From: Cristatella mucedo
Taxonomy: Eukaryota > Bryozoa > Phylactolaemata > Cristatellidae
Assembly (NCBI GenBank): GCA_009760855.2
Contig: WPIO01000065.1
Coordinates: 376,001 to 440,000, forward strand
Length of the DNA stretch: 64,000 nucleotides
Direction: 5' to 3'
The notes beneath the pieces are model-generated. The model did not search any database, was not told the DNA's origin, and saw nothing but the letters and a program-made list of their open reading frames with translations. Of the stretch, positions 8,909-20,900 are shown in pieces. Position 1 is the first letter of the stretch, and each line of letters starts with the position of its first letter. The position numbers and the translations under genes were made by a program.

Positions 8909-11900
8909 CTACAATTGCATCGACGGAAGAGCAGGAGGTTGAGGGTCAGGGTCACACTTGAGCATTTCGATCGAACGGCATTCATTCAATATTGAAGAGT
9001 ATCCGCCTTCTTTCACAGCAATAGCGCTAAAAGGTCCAAGATGCATTTTGCTAGGAAACCGATGGATGTTCTTTTTACAGGTAACCTCTCGCCGATTGAT
9101 TCTAAATGACTCTTTTTCCAGATCTTCGAAGCAATAATTGTCTTTGCAATGAGCCTTTAGCAAAAAAGCCCGCCTTTTGAGTTTCTATGCACAGGATCCT
9201 GTTTACTGCTTACGCCGTTCAGCCAGAGTACCGCCAGTCTATTTATGTTTGCATTCTCAACGTCACCAGCTAGTCTTAATGCACTGAATGACTAGTCTTG
9301 ATCAAATTAAATTAATGTAAGTGGCAGCTTCATAGAAAGGCTTTTTCTTCGTGCCAAAAGTTCCGCATCGCGCTTATTGCCAATCGGGTGGTTGATAAAT
9401 GTCAACTGAAATAAAACGAAAAGGAGGTGCAGTTTTCGGCTAGTGGGGGTGCTGTCTGCGCCACTGTAATTTTTCAAGACTTAGGCAGCTGAACTTAACC
9501 GTAGCGTAATACTCACGATTGTTCCGGAAATCCGATGCCTTTCACTAGCGATAAGTTCCCGGAGGAAAAGCTCGTTGACCTCGATGACGGAGTGACGGTC
9601 GTCGAAGGTGAGGCAAACTGCTTCGGTCAGCCGGGGGGCCACTCCGTACAGGGAGCTGCGGCAGCGGCTCGGCGCGCATTCCGGTTCTCTTGTCTCGAAC
9701 GTATTCAATGGAGAACGAGCAGTTGGATAACCAGTTAACGTCCGTCGGCGAGGTGCTGTCGAGCGTTGCTGAAGAGGACGTGTGCATGTGGTGAGCAGTG
9801 GGCAATTTCTGTTGACCTGACGAAGAGGCGGCACTCGGTACAAGCGGCGGCACGGATGCTCCCACATGTCTACCTGTCCCCTGGGCCGACGACAGGGGCT
9901 CCGACTGCTGTGCAGACCGCTCCTCGCCTCGCTGGCGAGCTCTGGCCGCCTCTGGCTGCGGAAGCCTTCCGACTATTAATGGCAGCGATACATCTACATT
10001 GGATGGTGCCGGCCGGGCCGCTAGAAATTGGGCACTTGGACAGTGCCCCGGCATTGGTTCTAGTGATTCAGCAATAGCAACATTCTTCGCACGCACCAAC
10101 GAAGATTTAATCTGCATGCGGCAGATTCCGGTCTCTGTCTCGGCGACATTGGCGACATCGGCGTCGCATATCGAGCTCCCAAACTTAGGGTGAAGAAGAC
10201 TTTGATTAACAGTTTTCCGAACTGTCTGCCTAGTACAACATTTGAGTCCAGCACTCAAGTCTAAAGAGCCCGGTGCGTCATCGTCGTATCCGTATCGCTT
10301 AGCGGCTGCCTGCGCTTTTGTTCTGTGGCGGAGGATGCGAGTTTGATCGACGTCTCTCGATTCTGCCGACTGAGCCGGAAGTTCGGGTTCTATCTCATCA
10401 TCCCTTTCCGGGGTGCTCGAAGGAGCCCGATTTTTAGAGCTTGCTGTAGGCTTCAGCGAGTTTCGAGCTTCGTCCTTTACGTTGCAGATACTGGCAGTGC
10501 AACCGTCTGCGCAGCTGTATCGGTGTCTTGACATCCAGCGTAGCATCTCTCTGTCGTGCTCCACGCGCTGCTCCAGGTAGTTGACGACTTTATCCTCGAA
10601 CGCGTGACACAGATGATGCGAGTGCTCGCACGGAACTGGCAAGGCCTGGGAGGCAGAAATTCGCTGGGCTTTACCTTCGATTGCCGTCCGGAGGTCCTCG
10701 GTAGGATTACTATGGCTCAGACAGTAGTGAGCAGCCGTAGCTGGGCGGTCCTTTCGACGATGAGCCGGGTCGTCGCCGCCACTCCGTCTCTGGCTCCCCG
10801 CCTCTCGCGCTCGCGGCTGACCCGTGCTCGCTGCTGCTGCTGCTGCTTGGATCGAAGGGCTCGAACAAAGAGCTCGCGCTTTGTCAACCGAGATCGCAGC
10901 CGGAGCAGCTGAAGCCTCTGTGGTCGCCTGGTCGCCTGCGGGCACCACGGGCTGCCAGGTAGCAGCAGGTCTCTGCAGTTGCGAAGCAGACGGTGATGAT
11001 GTGGCAGCGTCGGTGTTCGAAACGATCGTCTGGCCAGCTTCCCGTCGGCTACCGGCAATCGTGCATGTGCGATGGCCCGATGTCGCACGGCAAGCGAGCA
11101 TCTCTGGTGTGGCTACTCGATCAAAGGGTGCTGCTGTCAATCTGGTACCATTGTCGCTTTCGCGAACCAGACCCTCGCTTTGTGGGCATCCGACCGTTTC
11201 CTTTTCGGTCTCCAACTGATTTGCTGGTGAGTGCGAGGACCTCTGTTTATCAGCACACAAATTCTCATTAAGTGCTGCTAAGATATCAGCTTTGATCGAT
11301 GCCAATGGCAGTGACGCTACGAGAGCAACTGTAGGGGGTCCATACGACTTTGAATCCGTCACCGGCACCTGGGTGTTGGACCGACGGTTGGCATCATTTC
11401 GGGAATGGTTTTCTTTCAGCAGCCTTTCGTTTTTATTAGCACTCACAGTGCTGGATATAGGAGGTGAGTTCGTTCTATGCGGTGGCTCTACATTCACCTT
11501 CGATTCACTATGTTGATTTGAATCCAAGCTCAACTGAATCTTCCGATCCGCACCATGTTTTTGCATGTGCTCGTGCCTCTCGCGTGATGAAGATCTTTGG
11601 GAATTCGACCTCACGGCGTCCGAAGTTTTAGTACTCATTGGTACTGGCACATTGACACCCTCTTGGGAGTTGACCTCTCCAGGGTTAACACTGAGAGCAT
11701 CTACGCTCGGCTCACACATAGGGCGGTATGATGCATAACCTTGACTCGACGTAAATCTCACTGCTGCCGCCGAGGAGCTAATGGGAGCAGACGTCCAAAG
11801 CTTCGATTCGTTCGATCTGATTGGGCCAATGCTGACGGACGTAGTAACTGCCAAAGCTGACGACGACTTTGATTCATAGCTACCGACCGTGTTGAACGGA

Positions 11901-14900
11901 TCCCTATTAAAGTCGTCCTCATGTAAATTCATCCGAGTTTCGTCTTTGGCAGAAGAAGCAGCTGAGTAACTCATGCTATCCTCACGAAAGTTGCATCCTA
12001 TGCGAGCAAGATTGCTTACAAGCAAAGCGTTGGCTAAAGAAATCCTAGCATGCCCGCTTGAACTTGCCATTTTCACATTTCCTTGAACGTCGTGTAGTTT
12101 TTCTCGGTGAAGGTCAAAACAATCGACACTTCGTTTGCCATCTTCCGGTGGAGGAGTAGAGCGTAAGTCGGAGACGCTCACCAATCGACTTGGAGCACTT
12201 TCTGGCACACTTCCTTCCATTTTAGAATTACAGTGTTTTGTACCAGCTTTTTCCGTTTGCGTACTAAGAACGGCTCCATTTGCCTGAGTTGCACAGAAAG
12301 CTCTTTCGTCATTGGTTGGCACTGAATGTAAATTCTCTGACTGAGAGAATACTTTTTTCAGATCGCTTTCACCGGCTGCAGGTTCATCTTTTTGGTATAA
12401 GAGTGAGCCGGCGATATTGGACGACTCTTCCTGATTCGGCATGCAATACAGCGGCCTTGAACTGTCTGCCGATCCCGTTTCGACCTCAGGAAATGTAGTT
12501 ACCGACGTTTTCGACCACTCCATAAGGGTCAAATTATTGCTCTGCAAAGCATCTTTCCCTAAACTTCTCATGCTATCGTTTCCGACAGCCGCAGTGCTGT
12601 TCTCGATATTCAAACTCATATCCGATAGGCTGTCCCAGTTTGACTGCTTCAGACATTCTATCGACTTTGAAACGATGGGTGAAAGCACAAAAGCGTCCTC
12701 CACCAATGATGAACCCATAGCGCCTGCTCTGTGAGTGTCTGCCAGGGTCTGTAGAGAGTCACTCGAAATTTGGCTGCTACGCTCTGTCGGCAAGCAGCTT
12801 AAGCAGGTGGCGTTGTCGGGTGCTGTTGTGCCCACGCTCGTTTCTTCTTTTTGCAAGCAGAATAAACAGGTGGCGTTGTCAGAAGCTGGTGTGGCCATGC
12901 TTGTTTCTTCTTTTGGCAAGCTAGTTAAGCAATTGGTGTTGTCGGGTGCTGTCGTGCCCAGACTTGTTTCTTCGTTTGGCAAGCAGGTTAAACAGGTGGC
13001 GTTGTCGGGTGCTGGTGTGGCCACGCTTGTTTCTTCTTTTTGTAAGCAGGTTAAACAGGTGGCGTTGTCGGAAGCTGGTGTTGCCACGCTTGTTTCTTCG
13101 TTTGGCAAGCAGGTTAAACAGGTGCCGTTGTCGGGTGCTGTTGTGCCCAGGCTTGTTTCTTCTTTTTGCAAGCAGGTTAAACAGGTGCCGTTGTCGGAAG
13201 CTGGTGTTGCCACGCTTGTTTCTTCGTTTGGCAAGCAGGTTAAACAGGTGCCGTTGTCGGGTGCTGTTGTGCCCAGGCTTGTTTCTTCTTTTTGCAAGCA
13301 GGTTAAACAGGTGCCGTTGTCGGAAGCTGGTGTTGCCACGCTTGTTTCTTCGTTTGGCAAGCAGGTTAAGCAGGTGGCGTTGTCGGGTGCTGGGGTGGCC
13401 ATGCTTGTTTCTCTAGTCGGTATCTGCATGTCGCTGTCCTTAGCAGCACGAGTTATGTTCTCGTCATGCCGCCCTACGTGTTTGACAATTTTCGGACAGA
13501 ATACGGGTGCAGCGACTGTGCCATTTGCAACACTGTTTCTGTAGTCAGAGAGTATTGCATCAGCTCCATCCGCCATACAGAGGCTTACAATGTCAAACCA
13601 ATTATCTTGCTCAACTCGATACTGCGGGCAGTTAAAGCTAAGCTTGGGTATCATAGCTACTTGGTCTAGAAAGCTGACCTCGGTATGCTCATCGTTATTT
13701 GATTCACTGATTGTATCTTTGCGAAAGAAAGACTCCTGTTCGATCGTCATTTTTGACCGATACATTATCTTAGTAGAACTCCTGTGATGAGTCTGTATGC
13801 GCGTATCTTTCTCCGATAAACCAAGAGCGATAGAAATGTCTGGTGACCTGCGGCTCCTGGTTCTTGAAGTGTCGTTAGGAAGAACGATGGCTGCAGCAAA
13901 AGTATGTGGATTTTCCGAATCTGCATTGCTTTTAGCTTCCTCGGCCAATATTTGTCTCTTCACGTCAAATGACGAGTGCAGTACACGTTTTATTGGATCG
14001 TGCGATCTCAGCTGACGCAGATGCTCGGTTTCTTCAACTGGAGGAATGTCTAGGTGACAATCCCTCGGTAAGCCGCTCTCCGGAAAACCAACACATACCG
14101 AAACGTTGGGCGCATGGCTGCTCCTGATACTAGAAATATCGTTCGGCTGATTAAGGATGTCAGTCCTCACGGAATCTTCCTTTACGTTGCTTTCTAATTC
14201 TCCAGTAGATTTCCGATTGATTTCACTGACAGAAAAGCAAGGCACGCACTCTGATGGTTCATGCGGTCTCGGCTGGAATGGCTCTTCCAATAGTTTTACT
14301 GTAGGTTTATCTTTATGACAATCCACGGATAAATCTTTCTCCTTAAAATTATCTTCAACTACTATCGAAGAACTGCTGCTCTTGATACTACCCTCATGCT
14401 TTGCTGTTTCGCATGCATGATTGGCGACCGCTTGCAGGTTTGCAGGCATTTGGAGTAATCTGGGTTTCCCAAAGCTTAGTAGAAAACCTTGATCTCTTAT
14501 TCCCTCGTCAGTTTCGCATGCATTGTCGGCCAGGAGAACTTGATGCCGATAATCTTCCAAGTCTTCGCGATTGTCAACCCTGGCTGAATCGCTGCTTTTG
14601 CTGTCAGAGGCGAACAAAAACGCTCCTCCGACATCCGGGGCTTTCCCATGTTCGCTTGCAAAGCCTGTAATCTTAGTTCTGTTGATGTAAAGCTTCTGAT
14701 CGTCACCTTGGCACGATGTACGTGCTGTTGGGTGAAAGTCGGCGGCACCGTACCGCTTGTCGTCGGGGTGACAGCGTTCGTTAGTCAGGCAGAAGCTCGA
14801 GCTGTCGCCTGTTGAGACAGGTTCGGTCTCACTGGCGCGGTGGCTTCCTGCTGAGCCGCGGCCAGATGCAACGGTGAAATCACGTGCACGCTTTTCGCAA

Positions 14901-17900
14901 GGTAAAACGCTTGAGTCGGAAATCATATACGCTGAGCCAGTTTCTGGTCCGCCACGAGGAGTCACTGTGAATGCTTCGGCCGCTGGCCCGTGCCGCCCAC
15001 ATCCTGCCGGAGCCCATTGCAGCGGCCGCTCAGGGGCCTTGCTCACGTTTTCGCTATGCTCCGTTATCCTTTCGTCGTGCTCTTTAATTCCTGTCGGGTC
15101 GTTCTCTGCAGCACTGAAGGAATGGTCTGGCGCTGCCCGAGCTCCATTATATTCGCTGCTGCTGCTTCCGGTATTTCCGCCATTTTGCAGAGCTTGCTCG
15201 GGTGGCTCTGTGAGTAATATCCGGCAGACCCCATCTTTTACTCTGTCATGGCCTACTGGTAGTGCAAGTTTAAGCTCTTCTGTGGAATTTTGGCGTATCG
15301 TATCTTGTAAGTGCAAACTACGAGTGCTGCTAAATGCGCCACTTAGCCTACCCAGATTAGTGTTACTTGATACACCGGTCTTGCTGCTCATGACAGTATC
15401 GGCACCGTCAGATATTTGGTCAGGATCTGGGCTCGGCTCGGAAGTCATGCTGTCAAGTATTACGGAGCCATCTTCTCCTGTTACATCACTGCATGCACTT
15501 GAGAGCGTAGGCAGCTCTGGAGATGAGAGTAGTGCGTCGTTTTCATCCGCTTTGCCGCTTTTTAGGCAACTTTCGAAATCCAACTCCTTCCTCTCAATTT
15601 CAGGTTCGGGATTTACGAGAGGACACCCAGTGCCGTCAGATACGAGCGGAAACTGACGAAAATGTTGAGGAAACATGGCACAGCCGTCTGGCGGGAGATT
15701 TTCCTGATGGTCTCTGTCATTTTCGTTAACCAAGCCACAATGTTTGGGACTTCCTTGGAACCCGGCGGATGCACAGCAGTCGGTTTGGTCCAAACGTTGA
15801 ACACTGGCTGTCGATCGCGAATCTGGCCCAACAGATACGGCTTGTGCGCCTGTTCAAAAATAAAGTACGTGATACACATTTAAATCTTTTGCCTGACCTA
15901 TAGCGTTCATGCAGCAATTTAAACTGGTTATTAAATATTTTCGGCCAATTTACCTTCTGCGCCAAATCGTCGAGAGGCATTGGCTAAAGCATTGCAGTTG
16001 GTTGCTCGTGATGCTTTGTTCCGTTTGACGTTGACTGGGCCAAGCGCATCGAGCGCCGTGCCTCCAGAAGCCTTGTTTACATTATCGACAAAAAGAAAGT
16101 CGTGAGCGAAAGTCGAATTCCTTTCACAGGTCTCTGACACTGTCCTATGCTGCCCATGTAGAAAAGCTCTTTCACTTTTAAGGGTGCTCACAACCACCCG
16201 TCTCAACAGAGTGGCTGATTCATCTTGACGACGCTGGTGGCAGTCTAAGTTATTGTGTTTACCTTTGCTGCTACTTATGTCCGAAAGGCCACTTTCTCCG
16301 TCTAAATTCAGACAACCTGCTGTTACGCTTATGTCCGTGCCAGATTTAAATGAGCTTTGCTTTTTCTGACCAACTAAATCAGAGGAAGCTGCCAAGAAGC
16401 TTCCACCATCCTCCTCTAGGCCTCCGGAAGCCCCTCGATATACAAGACCCAGCTTTTCGGTGTCGCAACTGCATCGAGAACTCTTATTTAAGTGAACGCC
16501 ACCGTTAACCACGACCGTTGGTGTTTCGGGCTTGACTTGTACATTCGTTGGAGCTGCTGCTGTTTGCTGGTGAAGAATTTTGACAGCGCCCGGCTTATCG
16601 TTTGCGACTGTTTTGTTTTCGAAACTGTCTTTTCCAAAACTAAGCAACTGCTGAGCAGCAGCGACAACAGAAAAGCCCGGGTTATGAAGCGGCGACCTAT
16701 CGGCGGCTTCATAGTCAAGTTTCACTCTGACACTCAAAGAGCGGTCGGGATTTCCGGCTGAAACCGAATCAGCGGTCCCTAACGAGTGGGAGCAAATGAC
16801 CAGATAAGAGCAGCACAAGCGCTCAGCACCAGCGTTATCGCTGCTTGCAACGCGGCGCACTCCGGTTGGACTTCTCCGGGTATCGCAAGGTAGTGCACCG
16901 ACATCACTCTGTGCCGCCGCCGCCACCTCCGCCGTGCTTCCCTTGCAACACTCTTGCATAGCACGCTCCTCTGCGCCGATTCTCCGAATGGTTCTTTTCA
17001 GTGGGCGCTCAGCTGGCGTCTCAGCAAGCACGCGGATTTCGGCGCGACACGCAGGCTCCTCCGTCGAAACGAGCTCGCTCTCAAACCGCGAACCTGCGCC
17101 AGCTTCGCCGCGCTGGCGCAGCGCTGATGTCGCCGCGTCGAAACTCCGAGTACTCTCCGTGCCGCCGCCGCCGCCTTTTCGTGCTCCGTCGCGCGGCGGC
17201 GGCGGCGGTCGAGCGCTACTACCTTCGATCGCTCCTAATTTCGCAGGGTCCGAGCTCTTGCCATGCACGCTCTTGACTGACGCTCGACTTTCGTCGAATT
17301 CCGACGGATCGGCGCTGAGAGCCACCGCAGGGTCCGCCGCCGCCGCCGCGGCTCTCAGCGCCGCCCCGCGGCAGCGGCCGTCGTCTTGGCTCGCTTGGAG
17401 GATGCACGAGAGCGGATGCACGAGCTGAACGTCGCTGCTTAGACTCGCTTCGCAGGTGCTCGCCTTTGCGAGCGCATCCTTCCGGTCCTCTGCTCCGCGC
17501 TTGTCTCGTTGGACGACCGAGGTCGATATAAACTGACACGGTCGCTTCGCGCTGCCACCGGCGGCGGTCGCCGACGACTCACGTGAGCAATCGCGGATGC
17601 TGCTAAGCGAACATTGGGCAGCATCCGAGTCTAAAGTCGTCTCGGCAGTTTCGATGTCAGACTCGACAATATCAGCTTGCACCACGCTCGGTACGCCGAA
17701 ACCGCTCGTCGAAAACGCTGACGCGAGGTCGTGCCCAGCAAGCGTCACTTTTTTGCGACATTCGCACGGATCGGCGTCGCTTGAAGCGTGCTCTTGCTTG
17801 GCACTCGTGTAGTTGCTGCTCGGTTGAATAGCGCACTGGTGTAATACCTGTGACGTATTACTGGTGCCCGTCGCACAAGCTCTCTGCTCTCCCGTTTCTT

Positions 17901-20900
17901 GGTGACGGTTTCCGTTCGAATCGCTGTTTCGACTCTTCCCGGAAGCTAGCCGAACGTCGCTCTCGTCGACGCCGCAATTGTTAAATTGTTTCTCTGTCGT
18001 CATGTCGCTCTCGGGAGTCAAGCTACTCTTGCTCGACGCGCTACCAATTACTGGCGAGCTCGCTTGCAGCTCTGGCGACTCAAGCCGGCGCTTCGTTCCG
18101 TCGACAGTTCCGCTGCCGAACCGGAAATCTGCGTCGTCTTTCGCGCGCGACTCTCGCAGGCGCTCGGCACTGATTTGAGAACTTGACGGCAGCCTGCCGC
18201 GGTTCGTAGTGATCAAGGCGGCGCGACTCTGCACGCGACTGGAACGTTCGGCTGCGACGCCCGTGGAGCTGTCCGCCTGCCTGCGGCAGCCAAATGAAGA
18301 TGAATGCGCTGCCAGACTGACTTCCTCTTGGTATCGAGCAGCGCGCACGCTGGAGCCCGAGCAAAGCTCTTCCTCAGACGACGCGTGCGATTCTTTGCTA
18401 GAACGGGCAAGAGCGTGCGTGTTGCGTGTCCGCTCCGCCTCGGCGCATTTTTCCTGGGGTTGTGAGCTGCACTCATGTCTTACATCCAAGTGGCAAGTTG
18501 TAAACTGGTCTTCTAGAATTTTCTCAGCTCTTTGCAGGAATTTCGCTTGGCTTTCTAGACAGCTTCCTTCTTTAACGCGAGCTCCCTTCTTGACTACGCA
18601 GCTGTCAATGTCGGATTTTTCGTTGTTGCGACGATGGTCCCGAGCGCCAATACCCCTCGTAGCTTGAGAGTTCATTTCCGCAACGTTTTTGCGCTCCGTT
18701 AACAGCCGCCCTGCACCCGCCTCCTGGGACACACGAGACTCGCTCTGCGAAGCGCCACGCCGTGGCTCAACAGCCGCGCTCTCGGCCGCAGCCATTTGGA
18801 CGACTCCGGAGAGCTCTCTATCCGGCCGATCTTCCTCCACCTCCTCGGAGGCGCAGCCACGCTGATCCTTGCATCGACGCTGGCATTTGGCATGGCTTAG
18901 CTGAAGGCGTTCCCCGACGAGCACACTGGCTACGTCATCTTCTTCTTTACCTACTGGAATTCCGCCATCGCTGCCGCCGCCGAGATGCTGCTGCTGGTCC
19001 ACCGCCGCTTGCGGGCCGTTTGACCTGCAGCGGCCGGTCCATAAGTTGGGCTCGCGTTGCTTCTCGGCAACGCTCGATCCGGCGGCATGCGCAAGCGAAG
19101 TAGGGGGCGCTGTAGCCGCCGAAAATACCGACCTCTCCGGCGCTCGCTCGTGCGCGCAGCGCCGCCCAGCTTCGTCCGCGACCATTCCTTCGATGGCTAC
19201 GCGCGTCAGCTCGAGCTCCCTTCGTCCGTCGAGCTCGTCGTCGTGGTATGCGGTTGCTTCATCGCGTTTGGATGGCAAGTCGCTGCGGGAGCGCCAAAAA
19301 TCGTGGCTGTTGCCGCCTTTCTTTTGACGCAGTGGCGCGCCGCCCCCATCAGTCGGCGGCAGCGGGGGAAAATCGCCTTCCGTGCGGCCAGACCATTGCA
19401 GCGACTCCAACTTCGCGCGGTCCGAGTCGCGAGCCTCGGCTCGATCCACTTTCGGAGCTCGTTCAGATCGGCGCTGCACGGCGGCGGCTGACTCTCCGTG
19501 ACTAGCCGCGTGCCGCACGACTGCCAGCGGCGGGGCTCCGACTCGATCGAGCTGCCGCAGGTGTAGCCGAACGGGCACCTCCGATTCGCCGCTCCAGCCA
19601 TCGACGGCTTCAGCTGCAGCGCGACGCTGCGGCACGCTCGACGGCGCCGCCGGCGGCGGCGGCTCAGGCGCGAGCGGCCGCTTTCCCGCGGGTTCGGCGA
19701 CGATCGATGCGTCGTCGGGCGACGCTGTGCCGCGCTCGAAGTTCGCTGCGCTGCAGCGAAGCGAAAACCTGGTGTGCTCGTGGGACGAGGAGAAAAGCTG
19801 CGAAAGCCACCCACCGTTGTTTCCGCTTGACGAAATCTCGGCGCCGAAGAATCTCTCGCCATCGGGCAAGTTTGAACGCTCGGCGTCAACGCGATCGCCA
19901 AGACGCCTCGACCATCTCGGCATCGTGGCGACGGTGGCGGCGGCCAGGGACTCGCCGGCTCGCGACGACGGCTGATTCGTTCTTGTCGTTTGGCCGAGTC
20001 GTCTTCGTCTGTCGACTGTACCGGTTTTGCCGTCGAGCGACGTCGGTTCCTTTCCGCCGGAAGCGACGTCGCCGCCGCGGCTCAGCGAGATGCCTCCGAG
20101 CGGCGCGTCTCGCGCTGCGACTTCAGGCAACTTTTTCGCAGCTTCACTTCCGCTCGCTCTCACCGAACGAGACTTTACTCCAGTCAATGCGTTGATTGAG
20201 TTGACCGACGCATTTCCGAGCCGATACGAGCTAACTTCCGAAAGCGCATCGCTTGCGTCGCTTTTCGCTTCGCAATTATCTCGCGTCAGCGAGCGCCTGG
20301 ATTCGGCATCGGACGTCGATGCGGCGAAGGCGAGGCTGACCATTCTGACACTGCACGCAGACACGGCGCGAGATTTTCCGACGGCAGTCGCGTGTGCCAC
20401 CTCGCCGCTGCTGGGAGATTCGGTTTGGCTTCCGTTCTCAGCCAGAAGTCCTGTCGCCTCGACCGGCCTTCGACACGTTGAGGGCGCGTGCCCGTCACCA
20501 GGCTCTGCGCCAACGTCTTCCGCGACTGCCGGCGGTGTCTGCACACCGCCGGCAGTCGCTTCCCGCACTTGCTGACCACCAGCGGCCTCTGTGCCCGAGC
20601 TCGGCGCCGCGACGGGTCCACGAGTAGCTGCGCCAAGCTCGTTGAAACGGCTGCTCGCAGTACCGCCCGCCGCCGCTGAGCTCGGCGTCGGGTGCGGCTT
20701 CGCTCGGTCGCAGCGGCTCGCACCACCTGGCGGCAGCGCTGCTCCCGCGGCGGCGGCGTCCGCTCGAGTCGCGGCCGGCCGTCGGAGTGGGTCGGCGGTG
20801 GCGGCGGCGCCGCCGGCTCCTCCGTCCGAGCGAGCCAGCCCTCCCGCAGAGCGGTCTGTGCCTGCGCCAGAGGTTGGAGCGGCGTCGCTTCTACTGTCGT

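Noticed and set aside
12735-13544. Plus-strand frame of 269 codons with tandem repeats
   Set aside because: Antisense reading of the CLxCL repeat. The minus frame is part of a 2,040-codon exon.
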